A DNA stretch of 64,000 nucleotides from Paracoccaceae bacterium (GTDB lineage: Bacteria > Pseudomonadota > Alphaproteobacteria > Rhodobacterales > Rhodobacteraceae), in the NCBI GenBank assembly GCA_020637675.1, contig JACKKD010000001.1:62001-126000 (forward strand), read 5' to 3'. A model generated the notes under the pieces. It ran no database searches. It saw nothing but the letters and a program-made list of their open reading frames with translations, and had not been told where the DNA came from. Positions within the stretch are counted from its first letter, which is position 1. Each line of letters begins with the position of its first letter. Shown in pieces: positions 17,838 through 25,663 of the stretch. The position numbers were made by a program, and so were the translations under genes.

Positions 17838-18836
17838 TCAGTGCCTGATCCGGCGGCCTTCACGGTCGAAGGAAAAGGCATTGGCCGGGTCGAAGGCGAG
17901 CGCCACGGCGTCGCCGACCTGCTGGGGGTGCTGGCCGAAGAGACGGACGGTCAGCGTTTCCCCGCCGCCGAGCGTGACAAGGAGATTGGTGTCGGCGCCG
18001 AGACGCTCGACATGTGTGATCGTGCCGGCGAGCGGCCCCTCCGACGCGAGCCGCAGGTGCTCGGGCCGGACACCGACCGTGGCTCCCGGCGCGCCGAGCC
18101 GGCCGGCCGGCAGGAAGTTCATCGAGGGCGCTCCGAGGAAACCCGCGACGAAGAGGTTGTCGGGGTCGTTGTAGAGCGCCATCGGGCTGCCGACCTGCTC
18201 GATCTTGCCATCGCGCAGGACGACGATCCGGTTTGCCAGCGTCATCGCCTCGGTCTGGTCATGCGTGACGTAGATCATCGCCGTCCCGAGTTCGCGGTGG
18301 ATCCGTGCGATCTCGACCCGCGTCGCCATCCTGAGCGCGGCATCGAGGTTCGAGAGGGGCTCGTCGAAGAGGAAGAGGTCGGGCTTGCGGACGATGGCAC
18401 GGCCGATCGCGACGCGCTGACGCTGGCCGCCGGAAAGCTCGGCCGGCCGGCGCTTGAGGTAGGGCTCTAGCGACAGCAGGCGGACCGCCGTCGCGATCCT
18501 TTCGGCGATCACGGCGCGGCTTTCGCCCGCGTGCTTCAGTCCCAGCGCCATGTTGCCCTCGACGTCGAGGTGCGGATAGAGCGCGTAGGACTGGAACACC
18601 ATGGCGATGCCGCGTTTCGCCGGAGGCGTCCGCGTGACGTCGCGCCCGACGATGCGCACGGTGCCCGAACTCGCATCCTCCAGCCCGGCGACAACGCGCA
18701 GCAGCGTCGACTTTCCGCAGCCGGAAGGTCCCACGAACACGACGAACTCCTCAGGCTCGACCACGAGGTCGATGTTCCTCAGAACCTGCACCTCGCCGAA
18801 GGATTTGCTTACGTTTTCAAGGGAGAGCGCGGTCAT
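17838..18836 (-). CDS. ugpC: Sugar ABC transporter ATP-binding protein (UgpC/MalK type)
   Basis: A 332-residue ATPase of the CUT1 carbohydrate importer family. It has Walker A GPSGCGKST (36-44), Q-loop FQSYALYPH, signature LSGGQRQR, Walker B DLFLFDEP, H-loop THDQ, and a C-terminal TOBE/OB regulatory domain (about 235-332, VGVRPEHL). It is the last gene of the murQ operon, and its ATG overlaps the stop of the Gfo/Idh gene. Energises import through the two permeases at 19861-21619 for the binding protein at 21711. The symbol reflects family type. The substrate is inferred to be an amino sugar or muropeptide-derived sugar because of murQ. Confidence 0.9.
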   Translation of the reverse strand: MTALSLENVSKSFGEVQVLRNIDLVVEPEEFVVFVGPSGCGKSTLLRVVAGLEDASSGTVRIVGRDVTRTPPAKRGIAMVFQSYALYPHLDVEGNMALGLKHAGESRAVIAERIATAVRLLSLEPYLKRRPAELSGGQRQRVAIGRAIVRKPDLFLFDEPLSNLDAALRMATRVEIARIHRELGTAMIYVTHDQTEAMTLANRIVVLRDGKIEQVGSPMALYNDPDNLFVAGFLGAPSMNFLPAGRLGAPGATVGVRPEHLRLASEGPLAGTITHVERLGADTNLLVTLGGGETLTVRLFGQHPQQVGDAVALAFDPANAFSFDREGRRIRH

Positions 18837-19864
18837 CCTGGGAAATCCAGATGGACGGTGCGACCGGTCCGGATGCTCTCGTCCGCCGCGAGGCAGACCG
18901 CGAGCGAGGCAACCGCGTCCTCCATGTGGCGCGCGAGGTCGCGGTCCTCGGCGATCGCGCGCAGCAAGAAGGCCTGCTCGGCATCGCAGAGCGCCTGGTG
19001 GCCGGGTTCGCCCGCGAAGTCCACATCCTCGTCCGTGCCGTCGGCGCGATGGATGCGCAGGCAGCCGACCCTGGTGTGCCCCTCCACGGAGGCGGAGGCG
19101 GGGTGCATCCCCGACAGGATCGAGACCGCGCCCCGCGGGCTGATCACGTCCTTCACGAAATAGGCGACCTCGGACATCATCGGACCCCAGCCGGCCTCGT
19201 ACCAGCCCACCGAACCATCCGCGAAGACCACCTGGAACTGTCCGTAGTTGTACATGTCTTCGGCAATCTCGTCGGAAAGCCGCAGACCCATGCCATGCAC
19301 CCGCACGGGCGGGGCGTCGGTGATCTGGCACATGACGTCGACATAGTGCACGCCGCAATCGACGATGGGCGGGGTCGTCCGCATCAGCGCCTTGTGCACC
19401 TCCCAGGCGGGCCCGGTGGACTGCTGGTTGAGGTTCAACCGGAAGACGTAGGGTCCGCCGAGCGCGCGCGCCTCGGCGATGAGCCGCATCCACGAGGGAT
19501 GGTGGCGCAGGATATAGCCGACGACCAGCTTCAGCCCCGTCCGCCGCGCCGTTTCCACCACGCGCCGGGCGTCGGAAACCGTGGTCGCGAGCGGTTTCTC
19601 GACGAAGACATGCGCGCCCTGCTCAAGTGCCGCGCAGGCATAGTCGGCATGGCTGTCCGAATAGGTAGCGATGACCACGACGTCCGGCTGTGTTGCCTCG
19701 AGGGCGGCGTGGAAGTCTCTGAAAAGAGGATAGGATTGCAGTTCGCGGGGCAGCGCCGCGACGGAGCGGTTCACCAGCGCCACGATCTCCGCGCCCGGGT
19801 GATGGTGATGCGCCAGCGCATGGGAGCGGCCCATGTTGCCAAGCCCGGCGACCAGCACTCTCAT
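18833..19864 (-). CDS. Gfo/Idh/MocA-family oxidoreductase
   Basis: A 343-residue NAD(P)-dependent sugar oxidoreductase. It has the Rossmann motif GLGNMGRSHA (7-16), the VEKPLATT signature (Lys90) and the catalytic Asp169/His173 pair in DCGVHYVDV. The family oxidises or reduces cyclitols and hexose derivatives and sometimes works as an NAD-hydrolase-type glycosidase. It lies between the permease and ATPase genes of the murQ operon, with ATGA overlaps on both sides, so it is expressed with the importer. A role modifying the imported amino sugar is likely, but the reaction cannot be assigned. Confidence 0.87.
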   Translation of the reverse strand: MRVLVAGLGNMGRSHALAHHHHPGAEIVALVNRSVAALPRELQSYPLFRDFHAALEATQPDVVVIATYSDSHADYACAALEQGAHVFVEKPLATTVSDARRVVETARRTGLKLVVGYILRHHPSWMRLIAEARALGGPYVFRLNLNQQSTGPAWEVHKALMRTTPPIVDCGVHYVDVMCQITDAPPVRVHGMGLRLSDEIAEDMYNYGQFQVVFADGSVGWYEAGWGPMMSEVAYFVKDVISPRGAVSILSGMHPASASVEGHTRVGCLRIHRADGTDEDVDFAGEPGHQALCDAEQAFLLRAIAEDRDLARHMEDAVASLAVCLAADESIRTGRTVHLDFPG

Positions 19865-20700
19865 TTCACCGCTCCCGATGTGATGCCGCGGATCAGTTGC
19901 CGCGAGAAGAGGACATAGAGGACGAGGACGGGCAGGATCGCAAGGCTGAGTGCCGAGAGGACCGCGTTCCAGTCGGTCACGAACTGCCCGATGAAGACCT
20001 GGCTTCCCAGCGTCAGGGTCTTCGTCGCCTCGCCGGGGGCGAGGATCAGCGGGAACCAGAGATCGTTCCAGATCGGAATCATGTTGAAGACGGCAACCGT
20101 CGCCATCGCCGGCCGCACCAGCGGCAGCACCAGCCGGAGGAAGATCGCATACTCGTTCATCCCGTCGATGCGGCCGGCGTTCTTGAGGTCGTCGGATACC
20201 TGGCGCATGAATTCCGAGAGGATGAATACGGCGAGCGGCAGGCCCTGCGCCGTGTAGACGAGGATCAGCGCCGTCAGCGTGTTCACCAGTCCCGTCGCCA
20301 CCATCATCTGCAGGATCGCCACCGTGCCTATGCGGATCGGGATCATGATGCCGAGCGCGAGGTAGAGCCCCATCAGCATGTTGCCCCGGAAGCGATATTC
20401 GGACAGCGCGAAGGCCGCCATGGCACCGAACAGCAGGATGAAGGTCAGCGATCCGACGGTGACGATCAGCGAATTCTGGAAGTAGAGAAGGAAGTCCCCC
20501 TGCGCCATCACCGTGCGGTAGCCCACCATCGAGAACGTCGCCTCGGAGGGCAGGGAAAGCGGCTCCGCGAAGATCGCCCGCCGGGTCTTGAAGGAGTTGA
20601 CCAGGATCACGAAAACCGGGAAGAGCGCGATCGCGGTCCAGGCGAGAAGTGCGGCATGGGCGGCGACGGTGTTCAGCCTGCTGGTGCGCGCGCGGTTCAT
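19861..20700 (-). CDS. Carbohydrate ABC transporter permease (MalG type)
   Basis: A 279-residue inner-membrane permease with six predicted helices. The ABC-coupling EAA loop reads NAGRIDGMNEYAIFLRLVLPLVRPA. The start MNRARTSRLNT at 20700 is chosen because it directly precedes the first helix and lies 7 bp after the MalF-type permease stop. An upstream in-frame extension is Ser/Arg-rich antisense noise. The gene end overlaps the Gfo/Idh start (ATGA). It forms the channel with the MalF-type partner. Confidence 0.9.
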   Translation of the reverse strand: MNRARTSRLNTVAAHAALLAWTAIALFPVFVILVNSFKTRRAIFAEPLSLPSEATFSMVGYRTVMAQGDFLLYFQNSLIVTVGSLTFILLFGAMAAFALSEYRFRGNMLMGLYLALGIMIPIRIGTVAILQMMVATGLVNTLTALILVYTAQGLPLAVFILSEFMRQVSDDLKNAGRIDGMNEYAIFLRLVLPLVRPAMATVAVFNMIPIWNDLWFPLILAPGEATKTLTLGSQVFIGQFVTDWNAVLSALSLAILPVLVLYVLFSRQLIRGITSGAVK

Positions 20701-20707
20701 CGGGGCC

Positions 20708-21619
20708 TCAGAACTGGTAGCGCCGCAGGCGCGTCTGGATGAGGAACAGGTAGAGGCAGACCCCTGCCAGGATGATCGCGAACATCGCCGTCGCGATCGC
20801 TGCCCCCATGTGGGGGTCACCGAGCTGGAGCTGGAAGCCGAAGAAGGTCCGGTAGAGGAAGGTGCCGAGGATATCGGTGGAGAAATCCGGCCCCGCGAGC
20901 GCGCCCTGCGCGGCGTAGATGAGGTCGAAGGCATTGAAGTTGCCGACGAAGGTCAGGATCGAGATGATCCCGATGGAGGGCAGGACAAGCGGCAGCTTGA
21001 TCCGCCAGAACGCCGCCCAGCCGGTGATCCCGTCGATCTCGCCCGCTTCCAGAACGCCCTCGGGGATGGCGAGAAGGGCGGCATAGATCAGCATCATCGG
21101 GATGCCCACGAACTGCCAGACCGAGATCAGTGCGAGCGTTGTGAGCGCGTAGTCTTCCTTCCCGAGCCAGGGGGCATAGAGCGACTTCAGCCCCACCGCG
21201 TCGAGCATGGAGGGCGCGATGCCCCAGATCGGCGACAGGATCAGCTTCCAGGCGAAGCCGACGATCACGAAGGACAGGATCGTCGGAATGAAGATGGCGG
21301 AGCGGTAGAACGTTGCGAAGCGCAGCCGCGGGTGGCTGAGAATCGCGGCGAGGCCAATGCCGATCGGGTTCTGCACCGCCATGTGGATCACGAAGAACCA
21401 CACGTTGTTGCCGAGCGCATTCCAGAAAGCCGCCGACCAGTGCGGATCGCCAAAGAGCGTGCGGAAGTTCTCAAGTCCGGCGAAGACCGGGCCGGTCCCG
21501 CCTCGTGCATAAAGAGAAAGCCGCAACGTGTTGAAAAGCGGAAAGATCATTACCGCCGTATAGACGAGCACGGCGGGCGCGAGAAAGACCGCGACGTGGA
21601 ACCGTGGCCGGACTGCCAT
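20708..21619 (-). CDS. Carbohydrate ABC transporter permease (MalF type)
   Basis: A 303-residue membrane protein with six predicted helices, FLAPAVLVYTAVMIFPL being the first. The EAA coupling loop is LEAGEIDGITGWAAFWRIKLPLVLPS. The ATG at 21619 has a GAGGG ribosome-binding site nine bases upstream. An in-frame ATG at 21634 lacks one, so the start is somewhat uncertain. The gene follows the binding-protein gene after a 90-bp gap containing a strong hairpin. It pairs with the MalG-type permease to import the sugar carried by the binding protein. Confidence 0.9.
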   Translation of the reverse strand: MAVRPRFHVAVFLAPAVLVYTAVMIFPLFNTLRLSLYARGGTGPVFAGLENFRTLFGDPHWSAAFWNALGNNVWFFVIHMAVQNPIGIGLAAILSHPRLRFATFYRSAIFIPTILSFVIVGFAWKLILSPIWGIAPSMLDAVGLKSLYAPWLGKEDYALTTLALISVWQFVGIPMMLIYAALLAIPEGVLEAGEIDGITGWAAFWRIKLPLVLPSIGIISILTFVGNFNAFDLIYAAQGALAGPDFSTDILGTFLYRTFFGFQLQLGDPHMGAAIATAMFAIILAGVCLYLFLIQTRLRRYQF

Positions 21620-21663
21620 CGCGCGTGCCCTCATTTATTGCGGCGGACATACTCTCGGGGTGT

Positions 21664-21686
21664 GCGGGGGGCCGAGGGCCCCCCGC
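21664..21686 (-). terminator. Strong intercistronic hairpin between binding-protein and permease genes
   Basis: A perfect 10-bp G/C stem, GCGGGGGGCC (21664-21673) and GGCCCCCCGC (21677-21686), with a GAG loop. It lies just downstream of the solute-binding-protein gene in the direction of transcription. It is not followed by a T-run, so it is probably a partial terminator or 3'-stabilising structure that keeps binding-protein mRNA above permease mRNA, a common design in ABC operons. Confidence 0.6.
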
Positions 21687-21710
21687 CAGGTCGCCCGTCG
21701 GGGCGATACC

Positions 21711-22967
21711 TCACTTCTGCGGCTCGTACCACGAGGCGAGGCCGTCCTGCAGCCGCTTGGCGGCGTCCTCGGGCGTCTCGGTGCCCTTGATGACATTGGC
21801 GGCGGCGTTCCAGGTCTCGTTCTCCAGGTTCGGCGTGCCGCGCGACAGGATCTGGTAGGTCGAGCGGATCGTCGAGGAGCACTTGCCCCGCCAGGAGACG
21901 AATTCCTGCGCCAGGGGATCGGCCATCTCGACCGGAGCGGAGTTCAGCGAGAAGAAGCCGGGCAGGGCGTTGGCATAGAGTGCGGCGAATTCGCTCGAAC
22001 CCACCCATTCGAGGAAGGCCTTCGCCTCCTCGGGGTGCTTCGTGGCCGCGTTCATGCCTATGGCAATGTCGGTGTGGTCGGAGATGTAGCAGGTGTCGCC
22101 GGCCGCCGCGACGGGCGGCGGGAAGGCGCCCATGGTGAAGCCGGCCTGGGCGTTGAAGCCCGAGATTTCCCACGACCCGGCCGGATAGATCGCCGCGCGG
22201 CCGAGCGTGAAGAGGTTCTGGCTGTCGGGATAGGTCTGCGCCTCGTACCCGTCGCCGAGGTAGTCCTTCCACTTCGCCAGTTCGCGGAAGGGCGCGACCC
22301 AGGGCTCGTCGGTCAGCTTCTGTTCGCCCTTGATGAGGGCGAGGCGGCCTTCCTCCCCCTTCCAGTAGTTCGGCCCGATGTTCTGGTAGCCCATCGTCGC
22401 GGCCTCCCACTGGTCGATGGTGCCCATCGCCATCGGGACGTAGGTGCCGTCTTCCTTGATCTTGTCGAGGGCGGCGTAGAACTCCTCCATCGTTGCCGGC
22501 GGGGCGAGGCCGAGGGCGTCGAAAGCGTCCTTGTTGTAGATGAAGCCGTGGATCACGCTCGCCATCGGCACGCAGAAGGTGGCCGCCCCGTCGTCCGTCT
22601 GCCAGGCCGACTTGGCCACGTCGGAGAAGTTGGCCATGGCGGCGAGGCCCGAGAGATCGGCGAGCTTGCCCCCCTGATAGAGCGAGAGCGAGGCGTCGAA
22701 GGGGCGGCAGGTGATCAGGTCGCCCGCGCTGCCCGCATCGAGCTTGGAATTGAGGGCGGCATTGTACTCCGTCGGCGCCGAAGGCGTGAACTGCACCTTG
22801 ATGCCGGGATGCGCGGCCTCGAAGGCCGGAATGATCTGGTCCTGCCAGATCGTCAGGTCGTCGTTGCGCCAACTCTCGATCGTCAGCGTGACGTCCTGCG
22901 CCGTGGCCGTGCCCGCGGCGAGGATCGTGGAGGCCAGCAGCAGCCCGGCCAGTCGGGTCCGTTTCAT
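21711..22967 (-). CDS. Extracellular sugar-binding protein of CUT1 ABC transporter
   Basis: A 418-residue family-1 solute-binding protein. It has a Sec signal peptide (about residues 1-23, cleavage after ATA before QDVTL). The mature protein starts with VTLTIESWRNDD and has the APTEYNAALNSKLDAGSAGDLITCRPFD region typical of sugar-binding lobes. It delivers substrate in the periplasm to the two permeases downstream. It starts 1 bp past the murQ stop, so it is coupled to murQ. The ligand is inferred to be an N-acetylated amino sugar (GlcNAc, MurNAc or a disaccharide) from the gene context, not from binding residues. Confidence 0.9.
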   Translation of the reverse strand: MKRTRLAGLLLASTILAAGTATAQDVTLTIESWRNDDLTIWQDQIIPAFEAAHPGIKVQFTPSAPTEYNAALNSKLDAGSAGDLITCRPFDASLSLYQGGKLADLSGLAAMANFSDVAKSAWQTDDGAATFCVPMASVIHGFIYNKDAFDALGLAPPATMEEFYAALDKIKEDGTYVPMAMGTIDQWEAATMGYQNIGPNYWKGEEGRLALIKGEQKLTDEPWVAPFRELAKWKDYLGDGYEAQTYPDSQNLFTLGRAAIYPAGSWEISGFNAQAGFTMGAFPPPVAAAGDTCYISDHTDIAIGMNAATKHPEEAKAFLEWVGSSEFAALYANALPGFFSLNSAPVEMADPLAQEFVSWRGKCSSTIRSTYQILSRGTPNLENETWNAAANVIKGTETPEDAAKRLQDGLASWYEPQK

Positions 22968-22968
22968 C

Positions 22969-23898
22969 TCAAGCTCCCTTGTTGGTTGTTCCAGCCGACC
23001 CTGCCGGGCCGGTCGTCTCGATCCGCGCGAGTGCCGCGCGAAGATTGTCCCCGCTTTGTGCGAGTATCGTCCTCGCAGCGTCCGGGGTGAGGCCTCGCGC
23101 GATCAGGACGGCCGGCCTGACCGCGCCGCCCGCCTCGGAGAGGGCCGCGGCGGCGACCTCGGGGCACACCCGGGCGATGGTCTCCACCATCGTCCGCGCC
23201 CGCGCCTTCAGCTTTGCGTTGTCCGCGACGACGGCAACCATCATCCCGTCATGAATGGCGCCGAGCCGGATTCCCATGAGCGTGGACATGAGGTTGAGCG
23301 CCACCTTCTGCGCCGTGCCCGCCCCCATCCGGGTCGATCCCGCCACAAGTTCCGGCGGCGTCGGCAGGCACACGGCAACCTCTGCGGCCGCGAAGATCGG
23401 GGCGCCGGCGTTGTTGGCGATCGCGACGACGCGGGCGCCGCGTTCGCGCGCCATCCTTGCGAGGGCAAGCGTGTAGGGCGTGCTGCCCGAGGCGGTGACG
23501 GCGATGACGGCATCGCCCGCGTCGATGACCGCCGCGGCTGCCTCGGCCTCGGCGGCATCGTCCTCCGTGGCCCCCGGCATGCGGGAATCGCGGGGCATGC
23601 CGCCCGCCATGAGGATGCGGATGCGGCCGGGGTCCAGGCCGAAGGTGCCGGACAGTTCCAGCCCGTCCGCCATTGCCATCAGCGCAGAGGACCCGGCGCC
23701 GGCATAGACGAGCGCGCCGCCCGCCGTCACGGCGCGCGCCATCAGCGTGGCCGCGGCATCGAGCGCGGGCAGGGCAGGCCGAATGGCCGCGAGAGCCTCC
23801 TCCTGCGCCGAAAGGAGCCGGCCGAGCACCTCCGCGCCGGGGAGCGCGTCGAGCCCCCGGGCCAAAGGATGCAGACGCTCTGTCGCGGATTTCGGCAT
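22969..23898 (-). CDS. murQ: N-acetylmuramic acid 6-phosphate etherase
   Basis: A 309-residue SIS-domain lyase that cleaves the D-lactyl ether of MurNAc-6-phosphate, giving GlcNAc-6-phosphate and lactate during cell-wall recycling. The two family glutamates are present, Glu81 in ADGLELSGTFG and Glu112 in GATEDDAAEAE. So are the SIS phosphate loop TASGSTPYTL and the MurQ signature STRMGAGTAQKVALN. The glycine loop reads GAGSSALMA where E. coli has GAGTSGR, a modest divergence. It is the first gene of the leftward operon with an ABC importer. The start at 23898 has a GGAGGG ribosome-binding site. Divergent from the amino-sugar kinase operon with a shared operator region. Confidence 0.92.
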   Translation of the reverse strand: MPKSATERLHPLARGLDALPGAEVLGRLLSAQEEALAAIRPALPALDAAATLMARAVTAGGALVYAGAGSSALMAMADGLELSGTFGLDPGRIRILMAGGMPRDSRMPGATEDDAAEAEAAAAVIDAGDAVIAVTASGSTPYTLALARMARERGARVVAIANNAGAPIFAAAEVAVCLPTPPELVAGSTRMGAGTAQKVALNLMSTLMGIRLGAIHDGMMVAVVADNAKLKARARTMVETIARVCPEVAAAALSEAGGAVRPAVLIARGLTPDAARTILAQSGDNLRAALARIETTGPAGSAGTTNKGA

Positions 23899-23919
23899 CG
23901 AATCCCTCCGAATGCAATG

Positions 23920-23947
23920 ATGATACCTTTTTAATACCTGTTGTCCA
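23920..23947 (-). promoter_or_regulatory. Candidate murQ promoter
   Basis: On the minus strand, TGGACA (23942-23947) and TATCAT (23920-23925) are separated by 16 bp, 22 bp before the murQ ATG. The 17-bp operator copy at 23923-23939 fills the spacer. A repressor bound there would block RNA polymerase directly. Confidence 0.5.
23923..23939 (-). promoter_or_regulatory. Amino-sugar operator copy 1 (murQ side)
   Basis: On the minus strand this reads AGGTATTAAAAAGGTAT: two direct GGTAT half-sites whose starts are 11 bp apart, one helical turn. It matches the copy at 24024-24040 at 16 of 17 positions, in opposite orientation. The likely ligand is the GntR-type regulator encoded at 24905. No other copy was noticed in the window. 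Confidence 0.65.
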
Positions 23948-24023
23948 CCGGGTTCTCTCTCCCGCGCTGGAGAGTGCCTCCTGCCCCCACGGCCACCGCT
24001 GCCGGGCCTTTTCTTCTGCTAAA

Positions 24024-24040
24024 AGGTATTATAAAGGTAT
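24024..24040 (+). promoter_or_regulatory. Amino-sugar operator copy 2 (kinase side)
   Basis: On the plus strand this reads AGGTATTATAAAGGTAT, differing at one position from the murQ-side copy. It ends four bases before the kinase ATG, and its second half supplies the AAAGG ribosome-binding site. A bound repressor could therefore block both promoter clearance and leader formation. The TATTAT within it may double as the -10 element. Confidence 0.65.
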
Positions 24041-24044
24041 TTTC

Positions 24045-24908
24045 ATGGGTCAGACCGGCAGGATAATTCTCGGGGTCGACGGCGGCGGGTCCTCGTGTCG
24101 CGCAGCGCTCGTCGCCGATGGCTTGCGGCATGAGGTGACGCTTGGCCCGGCCAATGTCTCGACCGATTTCGACCGCGCCGTGGCAACGATCCGCGAGGCG
24201 ATCCTCGCGCTCGCCGCGAAGGCCGGGGTCGGCGCCGGGAAGGTTCATGCCGCCGCCGCGCATCTTGGCCTCGCCGGGGTGACGGGTCCGGTGATCGCCG
24301 GCAGGGTCGCCGCGGCGCTGCCGCTCACCGATGCGGTCGTCACGGACGACCGGCCGACGACCGTTGCCGGTGCGCTCGGGTCGGGCAAGGGGTCGGTCGC
24401 GGCCATCGGGACGGGATCGTTCCTCGGCCGACAGGCGGACGGCGGGTTCCGGGGCATCGGCGGCTGGGGATTCGAGATCGGCGACCAGGCCTCCGGTGCC
24501 TGGCTCGGGCGCCGCTGCCTCGAGGAGGTGATGCTCTCGCTCGACGGGATCGGCGCCGCGACCGCGCTCACGCAAGCCATCCTCGCCCGCTTCGGCGACG
24601 ACCCCGCCGCCATCGTCGCCCATTCGATGGCGGCGCGGCCTGCCGACTTTGCCGGCCTCGCGCCCGATATCCTGGCCGCGGCCGGGGCGGGTGACCCCCT
24701 CGGCTCGCGGCTGATGACCGAGGGTGCCGGCTATATCCTGAAAGGACTCGCCGCGCTGGGATGGACCCAGGGCGAGCCCCTTTGCCTCACCGGCGGGCTC
24801 GGTCCGGCCTACGCCGCCTGGATCGGCCAACCCGTCGTGCCGGCGCAGGGCAGCGCGCTCGATGGCGCCCTCGCGCTCGCCACCCGGCGGGCAGGGGGGC
24901 GACCATGA
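24045..24908 (+). CDS. BadF/BadG-type amino-sugar kinase (MurK/NagK-like)
   Basis: A 287-residue ASKHA-fold kinase of the BadF/BadG/BcrA/BcrD family, with the N-terminal phosphate loop LGVDGGGSSCR (Asp12) and the second ATP loop AAIGTGSFLG. The GGWGFEIGDQASGAWLGR region is shared with N-acetylglucosamine kinases and with MurK, which phosphorylates both GlcNAc and MurNAc. With murQ opposite and nagA and a SIS deaminase downstream, it is the expected source of GlcNAc-6-P and/or MurNAc-6-P, since no PTS gene is present. The start ATG at 24045 immediately follows the operator. An in-frame extension upstream is arginine-rich noise. The stop overlaps the GntR start. Confidence 0.85.
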   Translation: MGQTGRIILGVDGGGSSCRAALVADGLRHEVTLGPANVSTDFDRAVATIREAILALAAKAGVGAGKVHAAAAHLGLAGVTGPVIAGRVAAALPLTDAVVTDDRPTTVAGALGSGKGSVAAIGTGSFLGRQADGGFRGIGGWGFEIGDQASGAWLGRRCLEEVMLSLDGIGAATALTQAILARFGDDPAAIVAHSMAARPADFAGLAPDILAAAGAGDPLGSRLMTEGAGYILKGLAALGWTQGEPLCLTGGLGPAYAAWIGQPVVPAQGSALDGALALATRRAGGRP

Positions 24909-25663
24909 CCATCGCCGAATATCTCGACCCCGGCCAGTGGCTGAACCCGGCCCATGGGCCGCTCTATGTCCAGCTCCGCAAGCGGATCGAGGCCGGCATC
25001 GCCTCGGGCTTCCTCGCGCCCGACATGCCCTTGCCGCCCGAGCGTGAGATCGCCACGTTGACCGGCCTTTCGCGCGTCACCGTCCGCAAGGCAATGGCCG
25101 AGCTTGCCGAGAGGGGCCTCATCCTGCAACGCCAGGGGTCGGGCTCCTTCGTGGCGCCGGCGCGCGCGCGCGTGCAACAGTCGCTGTCGCGGCTGACATC
25201 CTTCACCGAGGACATGACCGGGCGCGGCTATCGTCCGGGCGTGGTCTGGCTCGAACGCGGTCTCTTCCAGCCGAGCGAGGAGGAGGTCGCCGTCCTCGGC
25301 CTCGCCCCCGGCGCACAAGTGGCGCGGCTTGCCCGGCTGCGCCGCGCCGACGACCGGCCGATGGCGATCGAACGCGCCTCGCTGCCGCCGGACATCCTGC
25401 CGAATCCGCTTGCCGTCACCCATTCGCTCTACGAGGTTCTCGGGCAGGCCGGGCTCCGGCCCGTGCGCGCCGTCCAGAAGATCTCTGCCGTCAACCTCGG
25501 CCAGGCCGAGGCCGGGCTTCTCGGCGTGGCGCCCATGGCCGCCGGCCTCAGGATCGAGCGCACCGCCTTCCTGCCCGATGGCCGGGTGGTGGAATATACC
25601 CGCTCGATCTACCGCGGGGACGCCTATGATTTCGTGGCCGAGCTGCGTATCCCGGAGAACTGA
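24905..25663 (+). CDS. GntR-family (HutC/UTRA) transcriptional regulator, NagR/DasR-like
   Basis: A 252-residue regulator with an N-terminal GntR winged helix (about 17-88, PLYVQLRKRIEAG ... LPPEREIATLTGLSRVTVRKAM) and a C-terminal UTRA effector domain (about 105-248). HutC-subfamily members such as NagR/YvoA and DasR sense GlcNAc-6-P or GlcN-6-P and repress amino-sugar genes. The ATG overlaps the kinase stop (ATGA), and the SIS gene follows with no gap. It is the natural candidate to bind the paired GGTATT operators at 23923 and 24024. Confidence 0.9.
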   Translation: MTIAEYLDPGQWLNPAHGPLYVQLRKRIEAGIASGFLAPDMPLPPEREIATLTGLSRVTVRKAMAELAERGLILQRQGSGSFVAPARARVQQSLSRLTSFTEDMTGRGYRPGVVWLERGLFQPSEEEVAVLGLAPGAQVARLARLRRADDRPMAIERASLPPDILPNPLAVTHSLYEVLGQAGLRPVRAVQKISAVNLGQAEAGLLGVAPMAAGLRIERTAFLPDGRVVEYTRSIYRGDAYDFVAELRIPEN

